Shown one piece after another: positions 27,801 to 36,149 of a stretch of DNA of 64,000 nucleotides (position 1 is the stretch's first letter; every line of letters begins with the position of its first letter). Source of the stretch: Torulaspora globosa (Eukaryota > Ascomycota > Saccharomycetes > Saccharomycetales > Saccharomycetaceae); NCBI RefSeq assembly GCF_014133895.1, contig NC_050731.1, positions 992,001-1,056,000 on the forward strand. The letters are read 5' to 3'. The notes beneath the pieces are model-generated. The model saw only the letters and a list, made by a program, of their open reading frames with translations. It was not told the origin of the DNA and did not search any database. Position numbers and translations under genes: made by a program.

Positions 27801-30545
27801 ACTGTTGAGTATGGTGTCTCGTTCGCCATGGAGATGGCAGGCTCAATTTCTCTTGCCGACGAAGAGTTATCCAAGTTGACTTACGTAGGGCGCGAACGCC
27901 CAAGTACGATCGCCGCTTTCATTTCACAGCACTCGTGGAGATCGAAGAATCTGGTAGACACTGCAATTATTTCTTCCCCACAGGATATTGCTCAACAAAT
28001 TGGACTTCACGTACAGAACATACGACGTGCATTGGCTGCAAAGGAACCCGTGTCTTTTAAGGATATCACAACCTTTCTGGATTTATCCGCAGCATCTCTG
28101 CTCCTGGGTAAGTTTGGTGCAGCATCTTTAGTTTATGACTTAGTTCATATTCCGTTTTCGGTCTTCACGTCTTCTGCCATTAAGATGGCCTCAAACATAT
28201 GGCTGACTGTCATCAAGGAGCGTCCCGACATTGCCCATATGTTATTGGTGGAAGTTGGATACTGCTGGATGAAGTCTATTGACGACCGCCGGGGTTTGTA
28301 TTCTCGAGATCATGATCTTGCAAGAGAAGAAAATCAAATGATGGAATACGCTCCTTACAATAAAACTGCGATCAATAGGGATGCATTGGCAGCCTCACAG
28401 TCTCTGCAACCTCACAGACATGTCATAAAGTTTTTTAAGTCTCATTTTGAAGGAACTTCGTTTCAAAGCGACCATCTGTTAGATGTGTTCACGAGATGGA
28501 CTTTACACGGTCTTAATCAATTGAAAGAAGCATCAATGCACCCATTTGCTCGCATGGCACGCCATGATTTATTGAACTTTGCTCTGTCGCTGCTTCAAGT
28601 CCACAGCAAGCAAAAGACTGACTATGTCCCAGTTTTAGCGAAGGCAATAACGAATTCTGGTTTGTCATGGTTCAGACGGCCGATCGCTTGGCCTTTCGGA
28701 TCGAATCAGTTGAAAATAAAAGCTGACTTGTCAGGCACCGTGCAGTTTTACTCTGAGCTGAACAAATTATCTGCACTCCTGATCCGTCAATGTGGCAGTA
28801 CTTTCAAACTACTGCAGTTCTTTCTCTTGAGTGAGATTTGGCACATCGAAACGTGGTTAGCGCCGCTACAGAAAATCGTCAAGAATGGCGGAGCTGAGCC
28901 TAATGCGGAGCTTCTTAAGACTGCATTCATCATTGATCCGCAGCTGGCATTGAACTTGTTTCAAAGGTATCCTACGACAAAGCTAGACGTCTCTTTGACA
29001 TCCTTGGTGCTTGAAGATCCGTTGATGTGTGTCGGAGTGCCTGAGATACTTGATCTGTATCTTTTGAGCAACAAAACTGGCAGTAAGGCAACTGATATGC
29101 ATTTTGTCGTTTACTGGTGTCCTGTTAATCCTTTGAAATCAATCAATTTCTTCTTGCCGCCCTGGAACGACAATACTTTCATCCTACAATACGCTGTCTT
29201 TTCGCTTGAATCCCACGATGTGAATGTGACATTTTTCTACGTGCCTCAGATTGTCCAATGTTTGAGATATGATCGCACAGGATATGTGACAAGGTTGATT
29301 CTCGACACCGCAAACACCAGCGTCCTGTTTGCTCACCAAATCATTTGGAATATGTTGGCCAACAGTTATAAAGACGACGAAGGTCTAGAAGAGGATCCGA
29401 TCAAACCAACGCTGGATGGCGTTCGAAAGGCAATGATCTCTGCATTTGCTAGCGACAAGTTTGAGTTTTACGAGCGAGAATTCGGTTTCTTCAACGAAGT
29501 CACCGGAATCTCTGGCAAGTTGAAGCCTTTCATCAAAAAGAGCAAGGCCGAGAAAAAGCACAAGATTGACGAAGAGATGAGTGCAATCCAACTGGAACCC
29601 GACGTCTATCTTCCCTCGAATCCTGACGGCGTAGTTGTAGATATTGACCGCAAGAGCGGCAAACCTCTACAATCCCACGCCAAGGCCCCTTTCATGGCTA
29701 CCTTCAAGATCAAGAAAACCATCAGGGACAGCGAGACTGGCCGCAAGAAAGAGATCCAACAGTGGCAGGCGGCTATCTTCAAAGTGGGTGACGACTGTCG
29801 GCAGGACGTGCTCGCGCTGCAATTGATCTCCATGTTCCGAACCATATGGTCCAACATCGGTCTCGACATCTACGTGTTCCCCAACCGTGTGACTGCGACG
29901 GCGCCGGGCTGCGGTGTCATCGACGTGCTGCCAAACTCCATCTCCCGCGACATGCTGGGCCGTGAAGCCGTCAACGGTCTCTACGAGTACTTCGTCACCA
30001 AGTTCGGCCGCGAAGACACCATCGAGTTCCAGAACGCCCGCAACAACTTCGTCAAGTCGCTCGCCGGCTACAGCGTCATCTCCTACCTGCTACAATTCAA
30101 GGACCGCCACAACGGCAACATCATGTACGATGACCAGGGCCACTGTCTGCACATCGACTTCGGCTTCATCTTCGACATCGTCCCCGGCGGCGTCAAGTTC
30201 GAAGCTGTCCCCTTCAAGCTCACCAAGGAGATGGTCAAGGTCATGGGAGGTTCCCAAGACACACAGGCTTATCGCGACTTCGAAGAACTATGTGTCAAGG
30301 CGTACCTGGCCGCAAGACCACACATGGCCGCCATCATAGAATGCGTCAAGCCCATGTTAGACAGCAGTATGCCCTGCTTTAAGGGCCTCAAGACAATCAA
30401 GAATCTACAAAACAGGTTCCAGCCCCTCAAGACCGACCACGAGGCCGCTCTCTTCATGAAATCGCTCATCAGGAAGAGCTACGAGTCTCTATTCACCAAG
30501 GGCTATGATGAGTTCCAACGGCTCACCAACGGTATACCTTATTGA
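24819..30545 (+). CDS. STT4: Phosphatidylinositol 4-kinase, plasma-membrane type
   Basis: A 1908-residue type III PI4-kinase (1900 in S. cerevisiae). The first ~1300 residues are a helical solenoid without obvious low complexity; a PIK accessory domain lies at roughly 1330-1500. The C-terminal lipid-kinase domain has GDDCRQDVLALQLI near 1656, catalytic loop DRHNGNIM near 1760, and activation segment HIDFGFIFDIVPGG near 1777. It makes PI4P at the plasma membrane, feeding PI(4,5)P2 and Rho1/PKC and actin control. The part coding the kinase core (about 29770-30250) has far higher GC and C-ending codons than the rest of the gene. Neighbours UBC12 and ACO1 match S. cerevisiae YLR304-YLR306. Confidence 0.97.
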   Translation: MRFGHREGVKERLRAKALGKLAQLCSKQEPAGIPEDDENKGDSLELLTHSLPVYYSTNTSKLYTIPITLNEWEVLVALCECTPGSSMQAERLIKGVIGPYFLASPRQRMSETLEARFKLKELRQPNELLTLELIRFLIVSCSKYPRLTKMCSVIIDQYLREVSSLFNKRCSAVFSLVGFLNAFIMDNSALQLTQTVWKKLAGLFGDGSFVLLPETRLLADFSGEVTVRYHEANKEISNSLFLNLMAQLQVSLASKIVALPKDATSLSEYLLQVHSKNYMVQQEGSADRVDMAASEELYSTLTRNRPILTEMSHFAFKHSINIEDLDLSTDVRAAYSFNTRAFFLDFLCLILFFDNAVSDLGQKFLQLVSDSIDKFLLSEIVSPKLVRSILCAGALLNFFTEETSLTLLRLFPALVSSPQISNAEVARITKIFTFGLMPLNEDAVVSTVYSINNLLTLGDDGIPVQAVRERQLTNSTVTSTALGDHELRGRAGTSDTIQAIHNISNRMALSSTENNGRVDEVTSATYHHQLFRNCITTMITIASHYGDQAITALTITVLTQKVSVISKELDAVIIDLLAELVSNISITELALLLKFYKPAYSQAKKQENKILQESICEARIKISEIVLSKRSDSDLYRFTLANLLDSITACGEVEQSDLHRTDKEIARCAEDIGAYLRPLAAILPKPGSKPFPFDGDEALIRSFRNIWFNMIIHGFRCDSQLVEKHYSCLLTIAYNSPPLASDFPSSNKEVSLDMNAVLRRHSSNAIHKQQKQAIAGYLSTNPVQARTLSMPKIMFLAATALLETLRCEAGDCSKILRYYCDPSVVSSSIDKFIEALNLQLISKYTSIVQSKNSSLFGSLAIAHQLNDLLLHLAHRNRELQNAAFQSCDIFIKTIPSSLCHHHSLYTLLDLMTTLFDSVVDCETNKFQPHYEFVLKHSGTKVLIPDSALWRKTTLSRLHASSKDWVRIILDRANEDTKILLQSYISDLTHFDRSSTVEYGVSFAMEMAGSISLADEELSKLTYVGRERPSTIAAFISQHSWRSKNLVDTAIISSPQDIAQQIGLHVQNIRRALAAKEPVSFKDITTFLDLSAASLLLGKFGAASLVYDLVHIPFSVFTSSAIKMASNIWLTVIKERPDIAHMLLVEVGYCWMKSIDDRRGLYSRDHDLAREENQMMEYAPYNKTAINRDALAASQSLQPHRHVIKFFKSHFEGTSFQSDHLLDVFTRWTLHGLNQLKEASMHPFARMARHDLLNFALSLLQVHSKQKTDYVPVLAKAITNSGLSWFRRPIAWPFGSNQLKIKADLSGTVQFYSELNKLSALLIRQCGSTFKLLQFFLLSEIWHIETWLAPLQKIVKNGGAEPNAELLKTAFIIDPQLALNLFQRYPTTKLDVSLTSLVLEDPLMCVGVPEILDLYLLSNKTGSKATDMHFVVYWCPVNPLKSINFFLPPWNDNTFILQYAVFSLESHDVNVTFFYVPQIVQCLRYDRTGYVTRLILDTANTSVLFAHQIIWNMLANSYKDDEGLEEDPIKPTLDGVRKAMISAFASDKFEFYEREFGFFNEVTGISGKLKPFIKKSKAEKKHKIDEEMSAIQLEPDVYLPSNPDGVVVDIDRKSGKPLQSHAKAPFMATFKIKKTIRDSETGRKKEIQQWQAAIFKVGDDCRQDVLALQLISMFRTIWSNIGLDIYVFPNRVTATAPGCGVIDVLPNSISRDMLGREAVNGLYEYFVTKFGREDTIEFQNARNNFVKSLAGYSVISYLLQFKDRHNGNIMYDDQGHCLHIDFGFIFDIVPGGVKFEAVPFKLTKEMVKVMGGSQDTQAYRDFEELCVKAYLAARPHMAAIIECVKPMLDSSMPCFKGLKTIKNLQNRFQPLKTDHEAALFMKSLIRKSYESLFTKGYDEFQRLTNGIPY

Positions 30546-30794
30546 ATTTTTCCAAAGCCGACCTTCGGCGCCGAACAGCGACATCGGCGCCGATCGGCGC
30601 GTCCCAACCAGGGGTCACGCACCAAAACAGCCGCCGACACGCTTAGCGAATCGGACGAGGGCTAAAGTTAAGGGAGGAGGAGCTGCGCGGCGACGAGTAT
30701 AAATAGAGAGAAGCAACTAGCACATAGCACCCGTAGCGTCAAGAGCTTTTTTTTCTGTAACTCGTTGTGGAATCGATCTTGCAGATAGAGAGAG
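30546..30794 (+). promoter_or_regulatory. ACO1 promoter region
   Basis: A 249-bp spacer. Its first ~70 bp are GC-rich with repeated CGGCGCCG motifs (three within 30568-30601), continuing the GC spike from the 3' end of STT4. An AGGGG stress-response core is at 30611-30615 and a TATA box TATAAATA at 30698-30705, about 90 bp before the ATG. A pyrimidine run (CTTTTTTTTCTG) follows near 30746. I find no CCAAT box for the Hap complex. Confidence 0.5.
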
Positions 30795-33128
30795 ATGTTA
30801 TCTGCACGCGCTGCTCTTAAAAGACCCGTTTCTCGCGGGCTGGCTACGGTTGCCAATTTGACTAGAGATTCCAAGGTTAACCAGAACTTGTTGGAGGATC
30901 ACTCGTTCATTAACTACAAGCAGAATTTGGAATATGTGGATATTGTGAGGAAGAGATTGAACAGACCATTGACATACGCGGAGAAGATTCTGTATGGCCA
31001 TTTGGATAATCCGCACGAGCAAAAGATCGAGAGAGGGGTTTCGTACTTGAAGTTGAGACCGGACCGTGTGGCGTGTCAGGATGCCACGGCACAGATGGCT
31101 ATCTTGCAGTTCATGTCAGCCGGTTTGCCAGAGGTTGCCAAGCCGGTCACTGTGCACTGTGACCATTTGATCCAGGCGCAAATCGGGGGTGAGAAGGACT
31201 TGGCTAGAGCCATCGATATGAACAAAGAAGTGTATGATTTCTTGGCTAGTGCCACCGCTAAGTACAACATGGGTTTCTGGAAGCCAGGTTCCGGTATCAT
31301 CCATCAGATCGTACTGGAGAACTACGCGTACCCAGGTGCTTTGATCATCGGTACCGACTCACACACGCCAAATGCCGGTGGTTTGGGTCAATTGGCTATC
31401 GGTGTCGGTGGTGCTGACGCTGTGGATGTCATGTCCGATTTGCCTTGGGAATTGAAGGCTCCAAAGATCTTGGGTGTCAAGTTGACCGGTAAGATGAACG
31501 GGTGGACTTCGCCAAAGGATATCATCTTGAAACTGGCTGGTATCACCACCGTCAAGGGTGGTACCGGTAAGATCGTCGAGTACTTCGGTGACGGTGTGGA
31601 CACTTTCTCTGCTACCGGTATGGGTACTATCTGCAACATGGGTGCTGAAATTGGTGCAACCACATCTGTTTTCCCATTCAACAAGTCAATGATCGAATAT
31701 TTGGACGCTACCAAGCGTAGCAAGGTGGCTGAATTTGCATCTCTTTACAAGAACGATCTATTGTCTGCTGATGCTGATGCCGAATATGACGAGATTGTCG
31801 AGATTGACTTGAACACTTTGGAACCTTACGTTAACGGTCCATTCACACCAGATTTGGCCACTCCAATCTCTAAGTTGAAGGATGTCGCAGTGCAAAACAA
31901 ATGGCCTTTGGAAGTTAAGGTCGGTTTGATCGGTTCTTGTACTAACTCCTCCTATGAAGACATGTCTCGCGCCGCTTCCATTGTGAAGGACGCCGCTGCT
32001 CACGGTCTAAAAGCTAAGTCCATCTTCACGGTCACTCCAGGTTCCGAACAAATTAGAGCCACCATTGCTCGTGATGGTCAATTGGACACTTTCAAAGAGT
32101 TTGGCGGTGTTGTGCTTGCTAATGCATGCGGTCCATGTATCGGTCAATGGGATCGTCGTGACATTAAGAAGGGTGAAAAGAACACCATTGTCTCTTCTTT
32201 CAATAGAAACTTCACCTCTAGAAATGATGGTAATCCAGAGACTCACTCTTTTGTCGCTTCCCCAGAATTGACTACCGCTTTCGCCATTGCTGGTGATTTG
32301 AGGTTCAACCCATTGACCGACAAATTGAAGGATAAGGATGGTAACGAATTCTTGTTGAAGCCACCAACTGGTGTCGGTCTGCCAGTCAAGGGCTACGATC
32401 CAGGTGAGAACACTTACCAAGCTCCTGCAAAGGACCGTCAAACTGTGCAGGTTCAGGTCGCTCCAACTTCTGATCGTTTGCAGCTCTTGAAACCTTTCAA
32501 GCCTTGGGACGGCAAAGATGCTTTGGACATGCCAATCTTGATCAAGTCTCTCGGTAAGACCACCACTGATCATATCTCTATGGCTGGTCCATGGTTGAAA
32601 TATAGAGGTCATTTGGAGAACATCTCCAACAACTACATGATCGGTGCTATCAACGCTGAGAATAAAAAGGCTAACTGTGTTAAGAACATCTACACTGGTG
32701 AATACAAGGGTGTCCCAGACACTGCTAGAGATTACAGAGACCAAGGTATCAAGTGGGTTGTCATTGGTGATGAAAACTTTGGTGAAGGTTCCTCTCGTGA
32801 GCACGCAGCTTTGGAGCCAAGATTCTTGGGCGGCTTCGCTATCATCACAAAATCCTTCGCTCGTATTCACGAAACTAACTTGAAGAAACAAGGTCTACTG
32901 CCATTGAACTTCAAGAACCCAGCCGATTATGATAAGATCAACCCAGATGACAAAATTGATATCCTGGGCTTGAAAGAATTGGCCCCAGGTAAGCCTGTCA
33001 CCATGAGAGTTCATCCAAAGGATGGCAAACCATGGGACACCGAATTGACTCACACCTTTAACGAAGAGCAAATCGAGTGGTTCAAAGCTGGTTCTGCTTT
33101 GAACAAGATTAAGGCAGACAAAGCTTAA
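30795..33128 (+). CDS. ACO1: Aconitate hydratase, mitochondrial
   Basis: A 777-residue enzyme (778 in S. cerevisiae) converting citrate to isocitrate in the TCA cycle. The N terminus [19 protein letters not shown] is a classic mitochondrial presequence. The three cysteines binding the 4Fe-4S cluster are at 382 (GSCTNSS) and 445 and 448 (NACGPC), the numbering of the yeast enzyme. The C-terminal swivelling domain has [10 protein letters not shown] and the [14 protein letters not shown] segment. In yeast Aco1 also binds mitochondrial DNA. Codon use is strongly biased to preferred yeast codons (GGT, GAC, TTG, AAG), typical of high expression and clearly different from the adjoining end of STT4. 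It is followed by a tRNA-Ile gene. Confidence 0.98.
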   Translation: MLSARAALKRPVSRGLATVANLTRDSKVNQNLLEDHSFINYKQNLEYVDIVRKRLNRPLTYAEKILYGHLDNPHEQKIERGVSYLKLRPDRVACQDATAQMAILQFMSAGLPEVAKPVTVHCDHLIQAQIGGEKDLARAIDMNKEVYDFLASATAKYNMGFWKPGSGIIHQIVLENYAYPGALIIGTDSHTPNAGGLGQLAIGVGGADAVDVMSDLPWELKAPKILGVKLTGKMNGWTSPKDIILKLAGITTVKGGTGKIVEYFGDGVDTFSATGMGTICNMGAEIGATTSVFPFNKSMIEYLDATKRSKVAEFASLYKNDLLSADADAEYDEIVEIDLNTLEPYVNGPFTPDLATPISKLKDVAVQNKWPLEVKVGLIGSCTNSSYEDMSRAASIVKDAAAHGLKAKSIFTVTPGSEQIRATIARDGQLDTFKEFGGVVLANACGPCIGQWDRRDIKKGEKNTIVSSFNRNFTSRNDGNPETHSFVASPELTTAFAIAGDLRFNPLTDKLKDKDGNEFLLKPPTGVGLPVKGYDPGENTYQAPAKDRQTVQVQVAPTSDRLQLLKPFKPWDGKDALDMPILIKSLGKTTTDHISMAGPWLKYRGHLENISNNYMIGAINAENKKANCVKNIYTGEYKGVPDTARDYRDQGIKWVVIGDENFGEGSSREHAALEPRFLGGFAIITKSFARIHETNLKKQGLLPLNFKNPADYDKINPDDKIDILGLKELAPGKPVTMRVHPKDGKPWDTELTHTFNEEQIEWFKAGSALNKIKADKA

Positions 33129-33331
33129 TGAGTTTGTTTCTGCTGTTGTCTTTCCTGATGATTGTTTTGTGATGAGTCTGTAATTATCCTGCCCTTAATG
33201 TTACTCCAAACATATTTATTTATTTACAAATATTTAGACGCTATTTGTCAAATCTCCAGATTTCATGAACACATCTATTAGCTCAACCTTAAGTGGTATC
33301 GCCTAATTGAAAGGAAGAATAGTAAAAAGAA

Positions 33332-33405
33332 TGGTCTCTAGCGGGATCGAACCGCTGATCCCCGCGTTATTAGCACGGTGCCTTAACCAACTGGGCCAAG
33401 AGACC
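33332..33405 (-). tRNA. tRNA-Ile (anticodon AAU)
   Basis: A 74-nt intronless tRNA on the reverse strand. The 5' arm GGTCTCT pairs with AGAGACC at the 3' end, discriminator A; the D arm is GGCCCAGTTGGTTAAGGC. Anticodon AAT is at 33369-33371, read as IAU after A-to-I editing. The T arm contains the B box GGTTCGATCCC. CCA is not encoded. A T5 terminator (complement of AAAAA at 33324-33328) follows 3 bases downstream. The sequence matches the standard yeast tRNA-Ile(AAU). Confidence 0.97.
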
Positions 33406-34909
33406 TAATAATTTGATAATTTTTGGGCTCTAGATGAGGTTTACATCTAACGCAAGACATAATCCCCATCCCAACAAATACGATCTCCAGGCCATCTCAT
33501 CGACATTCGAATGTCCTCTCCATTTCGATGGTGTCTCCTCTTCCAATTGCATAGCTCTGTCGCATAACTCATTTCGCGAATATATCTATAACTTGTCACT
33601 CTATGATTAGTTCAGTTATCTGATAAAGGTGTGACATATGATGTTAGCTTCAGAATGCTTATCCTGGGCTTAATATAACGGCAGCTCTCAGTGGTCTACG
33701 TCGACTATGGATCTTTGCAACCAGAGAAAGACGAGCTGAGTTAGTTCAAAAGGCCTGAATATTAGACGGTAAATCAGAGAAGAGCTAGGCACGGTTTATT
33801 CCTGAGTTGCGATTATAAAATCAGTTGGTTTAGCAGAAGGACGCTAATTTCTTCTCTATTTGCTGGATCTGAAGAATATGGCATCAAAGATATGGGACCC
33901 GCAGTACAAACCACTACGAGGACCACGAGCTGGGACCCCCGATATTTCCAGAACGCTTTAGGTGAGCCAAGTGTCGCATTAGTGATAGATACTAGCAATT
34001 CTTTGGATCTCCATGTTAAAGACTACGAGTAGGCTAATCATCACATAGCGCAGGGCAGGGCGTTGACGTACGTCTTGGTCTGGAGGAAGTCTGCAGGCTT
34101 TGATGTCTCGCTAAGCAAGAGTTAGACGGGTCCAAACCTAGCGAAATTCGGAAGGCTTGCTTGCCGTTGCAGTCTGGAAGCCAGTTCGCATAGATAAGCG
34201 CTTAACCCTAATAACAATAACTGGCAAGTATCAGAGCGCTCTGTGGGACCAACGAACAGCCGGGGCGTTAGGCTATCCGAATCGTGATGCTGATCACAGG
34301 AGAAAAATCCTCATGTTAAATCGATATAATCCTCTGCTGCATCCAGCATGGATGCAACAGAGTGCTTAATTCCAGACTTCGATTATTGCAATCGCGAGAT
34401 TTGAAACGCACTAGCCATCTGGGACAGCTCCGTAGCGAAGCACGAGTTGGCATGCCAAACCAGCAGGCGATAGCATTTGTTTGAATATCGAAAGACATTA
34501 CTAAGTCTCGAATTCGCCTGAAATCTGTCATGGACTCTGAATTCAAGGTGTTGCTCGATTGTTCTCCATGTTGTACAATACGTGGTACACACGAAGAAAC
34601 GAAGAGATAGACCTTTCACTTTCTGGATCCAACAGCTCAGATTGACTAGCAAGATTCCATTACAGACTAAAGTGAATGAAAGTAGCCCAAAAAGCTGATA
34701 TATAGCGCTGCAAAGGAAATAGAAAATACTTCTGATCATCGCTCTTGCTTGCATCGAAGTATAAAGCTTCCAAGAGGGAACTTTAATATCAGCAGTACAA
34801 TCTCAGAGCGAAAACGATGTCGGCGAGAAACTATCAGTTAGCTGCTAGGCAGGCCGTAGCCGCTTAGCGCCGCGGTTGCCAAGCCAAAGATGAACAATAT
34901 CTTCGTAGC
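33406..34909. other. 1.5-kb gene-free interval between tRNA-Ile and the SDR gene
   Basis: No protein gene is supported. The longest frame, 34383-34754 on the reverse strand (123 codons, ATG start), has a hydrophobic N-terminal half but resembles nothing I know and overlaps shorter frames on both strands. A near-perfect hairpin lies at 34332-34362 (14-bp arms, one mismatch, GCA loop). I looked for LTR ends because Ty elements insert near tRNA genes, but saw no TGTTG...CAACA borders or primer-binding site. This spacer replaces the short ACO1-MET17 gap of S. cerevisiae. Confidence 0.55.
34332..34362. repeat. Short-loop inverted repeat (hairpin)
   Basis: The left arm CTCTGCTGCATCCA (34332-34345) and right arm TGGATGCAACAGAG (34349-34362) are reverse complements except for one position, separated by GCA. 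Either strand could fold into a stable 14-bp stem. It lies outside any gene, about 550 bp past the SDR stop codon. It could be a terminator-like RNA structure, a protein-binding palindrome or a chance relic. Confidence 0.7.
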
Positions 34910-35680
34910 CTATGAGTCATTCCCTGGTGGATGGAGTCTCTTGTCGTTATATCTGAGGTATTGGCCACTTAGCTCGGCTGGGATGCCCTCGAGAGCAAGC
35001 TTTCCGTAGACGGCGGCTGGCACAGAGGGTGGCAGCAGTTCCCTGTTCTTCCTGAGCTCGATAAACCTCTGGAGAGCTTCAGGAGTCATTGCGTTAGGTC
35101 CCAGAACCTCTGTGATGTCAACCTGCATCTGGGTGTCGACGACCCCCGGGGCTATCGCGATAGACCTGACTTGGGACGTTTCCGCCGCAATGGTCATTGC
35201 AAAATGGTTCAGTGCTGCCTTAGAGGATCCATACGCACCCCAAGCGTAGTAGGGTTTCACGCTAGCACCTGAACTGACAAAGATTAGGTTTCCGTGGACC
35301 TTAGAAAGGTAAGGAATCACTTTTGATGTGAGAGACACAACACTGAAGAAGTTCACATCGAACAGTTTCTTCCAGGAGGCAACCTCCAGCTTAGAAACAT
35401 CCTGGACCGGTTCTAGCACCCCGGCATTAGCGATTACAGAGTCAATATGGCCATGTCTTTCAACTGCGTCATTGACCAGCTTTTCAAGCACACTATCGTC
35501 AGTGATGTCTCCAGCAACATAGTAAAACCTATTCCCATACTTCTCTTTAATCTTCTTCAGCAGTTCTTCAGACCTTGCAACACCGTATACAGCAGCGTCG
35601 TTCTCACGCTTCAACAGGTCGTCCACAATAGCCCTTCCAATGCCTCGAGAGGCTCCCGTCACCAGCACCACCTTAGTCAT
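34910..35680 (-). CDS. NRE1: NADPH-dependent short-chain dehydrogenase, benzil-reductase type (YIR035C/IRC24 family)
   Basis: A 256-residue SDR. The cofactor motif TGASRGIG is at residues 8-15, NAG at 85-87, catalytic Ser in VSSGAS near 137, and the YxxxK pair is Y150/K154 (YGSSK). Long stretches resemble S. cerevisiae YIR035C (VYGVARSEE, GVLEPVQ, WGAYGSSKAALNHFAMT), a close relative of the benzil reductase Irc24. The cytosolic enzymes reduce diketones; the physiological substrate is unclear. In S. cerevisiae this family sits on chromosome IX in tandem, so its presence between ACO1 and BPT1 is a local difference. It is divergent to BPT1 across 469 bp. Confidence 0.9.
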   Translation of the reverse strand: MTKVVLVTGASRGIGRAIVDDLLKRENDAAVYGVARSEELLKKIKEKYGNRFYYVAGDITDDSVLEKLVNDAVERHGHIDSVIANAGVLEPVQDVSKLEVASWKKLFDVNFFSVVSLTSKVIPYLSKVHGNLIFVSSGASVKPYYAWGAYGSSKAALNHFAMTIAAETSQVRSIAIAPGVVDTQMQVDITEVLGPNAMTPEALQRFIELRKNRELLPPSVPAAVYGKLALEGIPAELSGQYLRYNDKRLHPPGNDS

Positions 35681-36149
35681 TTCCAGCAGTCTTCAAGCCC
35701 ACCTAGACCAGCTATAATGTTTAGTTTTGTGGTGTGCAAGTGTAAGACAGCAACAAGTATCGCTGCTGGTTCTTCAAGACTTAAAGCACCGGACTGACAG
35801 GCATCGCAAAAGAAGCAAACTGATCGTCTGCACATCCTACTGGGCCGCTAGAGACCATATGTTTTCTTCAGCAAGACACTGCTCTTCCAGGAGCCCAACT
35901 ATACCAAACGTCGGATATAAGGTCAGGTTTGAGTAGAGCGATATCCTAGCGAAGGTACTCGAGCTCAGTAGCTGTTCAATCCTCAGGCATCTCGGAGAAC
36001 ACTACTTGCAGCCTGAGGGCGACTGCTATAATATAAGCGAACTCGCGTACAGTTCGCCAGTCAATCGGAAAGGACTACAACAGTCAAAATAGCCATAAGA
36101 ACTGCAGCGGTGGTTTAGGCTGCAATTAGCTCGACACAGTTCTCGGAAG
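35681..36149. promoter_or_regulatory. Divergent NRE1-BPT1 promoter region
   Basis: A 469-bp spacer with no supported gene; forward frames of 69-116 codons here partly overlap NRE1 and have no recognisable content. I see no Yap1 (TTACTAA) or PDR element that would mark metal or drug regulation of BPT1. An imperfect TATA-like stretch TATAATATAAG lies at 36030-36040, about 110 bp before the BPT1 ATG. Confidence 0.4.

Noticed and set aside
29914..30339. 141-codon Ser/Thr-rich frame inside STT4
   Set aside because: It is a shifted reading of C-ending codons in the GC spike; the overlapping frame is the conserved Stt4 kinase domain.
32007..32891. 294-codon reverse frame in ACO1
   Set aside because: Long antisense frames are common in highly biased yeast genes; the sense strand is an intact aconitase.
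34141..34165. TTCCGAA-like centromere CDEIII core on the reverse strand
   Set aside because: No AT-rich CDEII of suitable length and no CDEI (RTCACRTG) lie beside it.
34383..34754. 123-codon reverse frame with a hydrophobic start
   Set aside because: It begins with ATG but has no recognisable family, overlaps other frames and lies in a region without other coding signs; left within the gap description.
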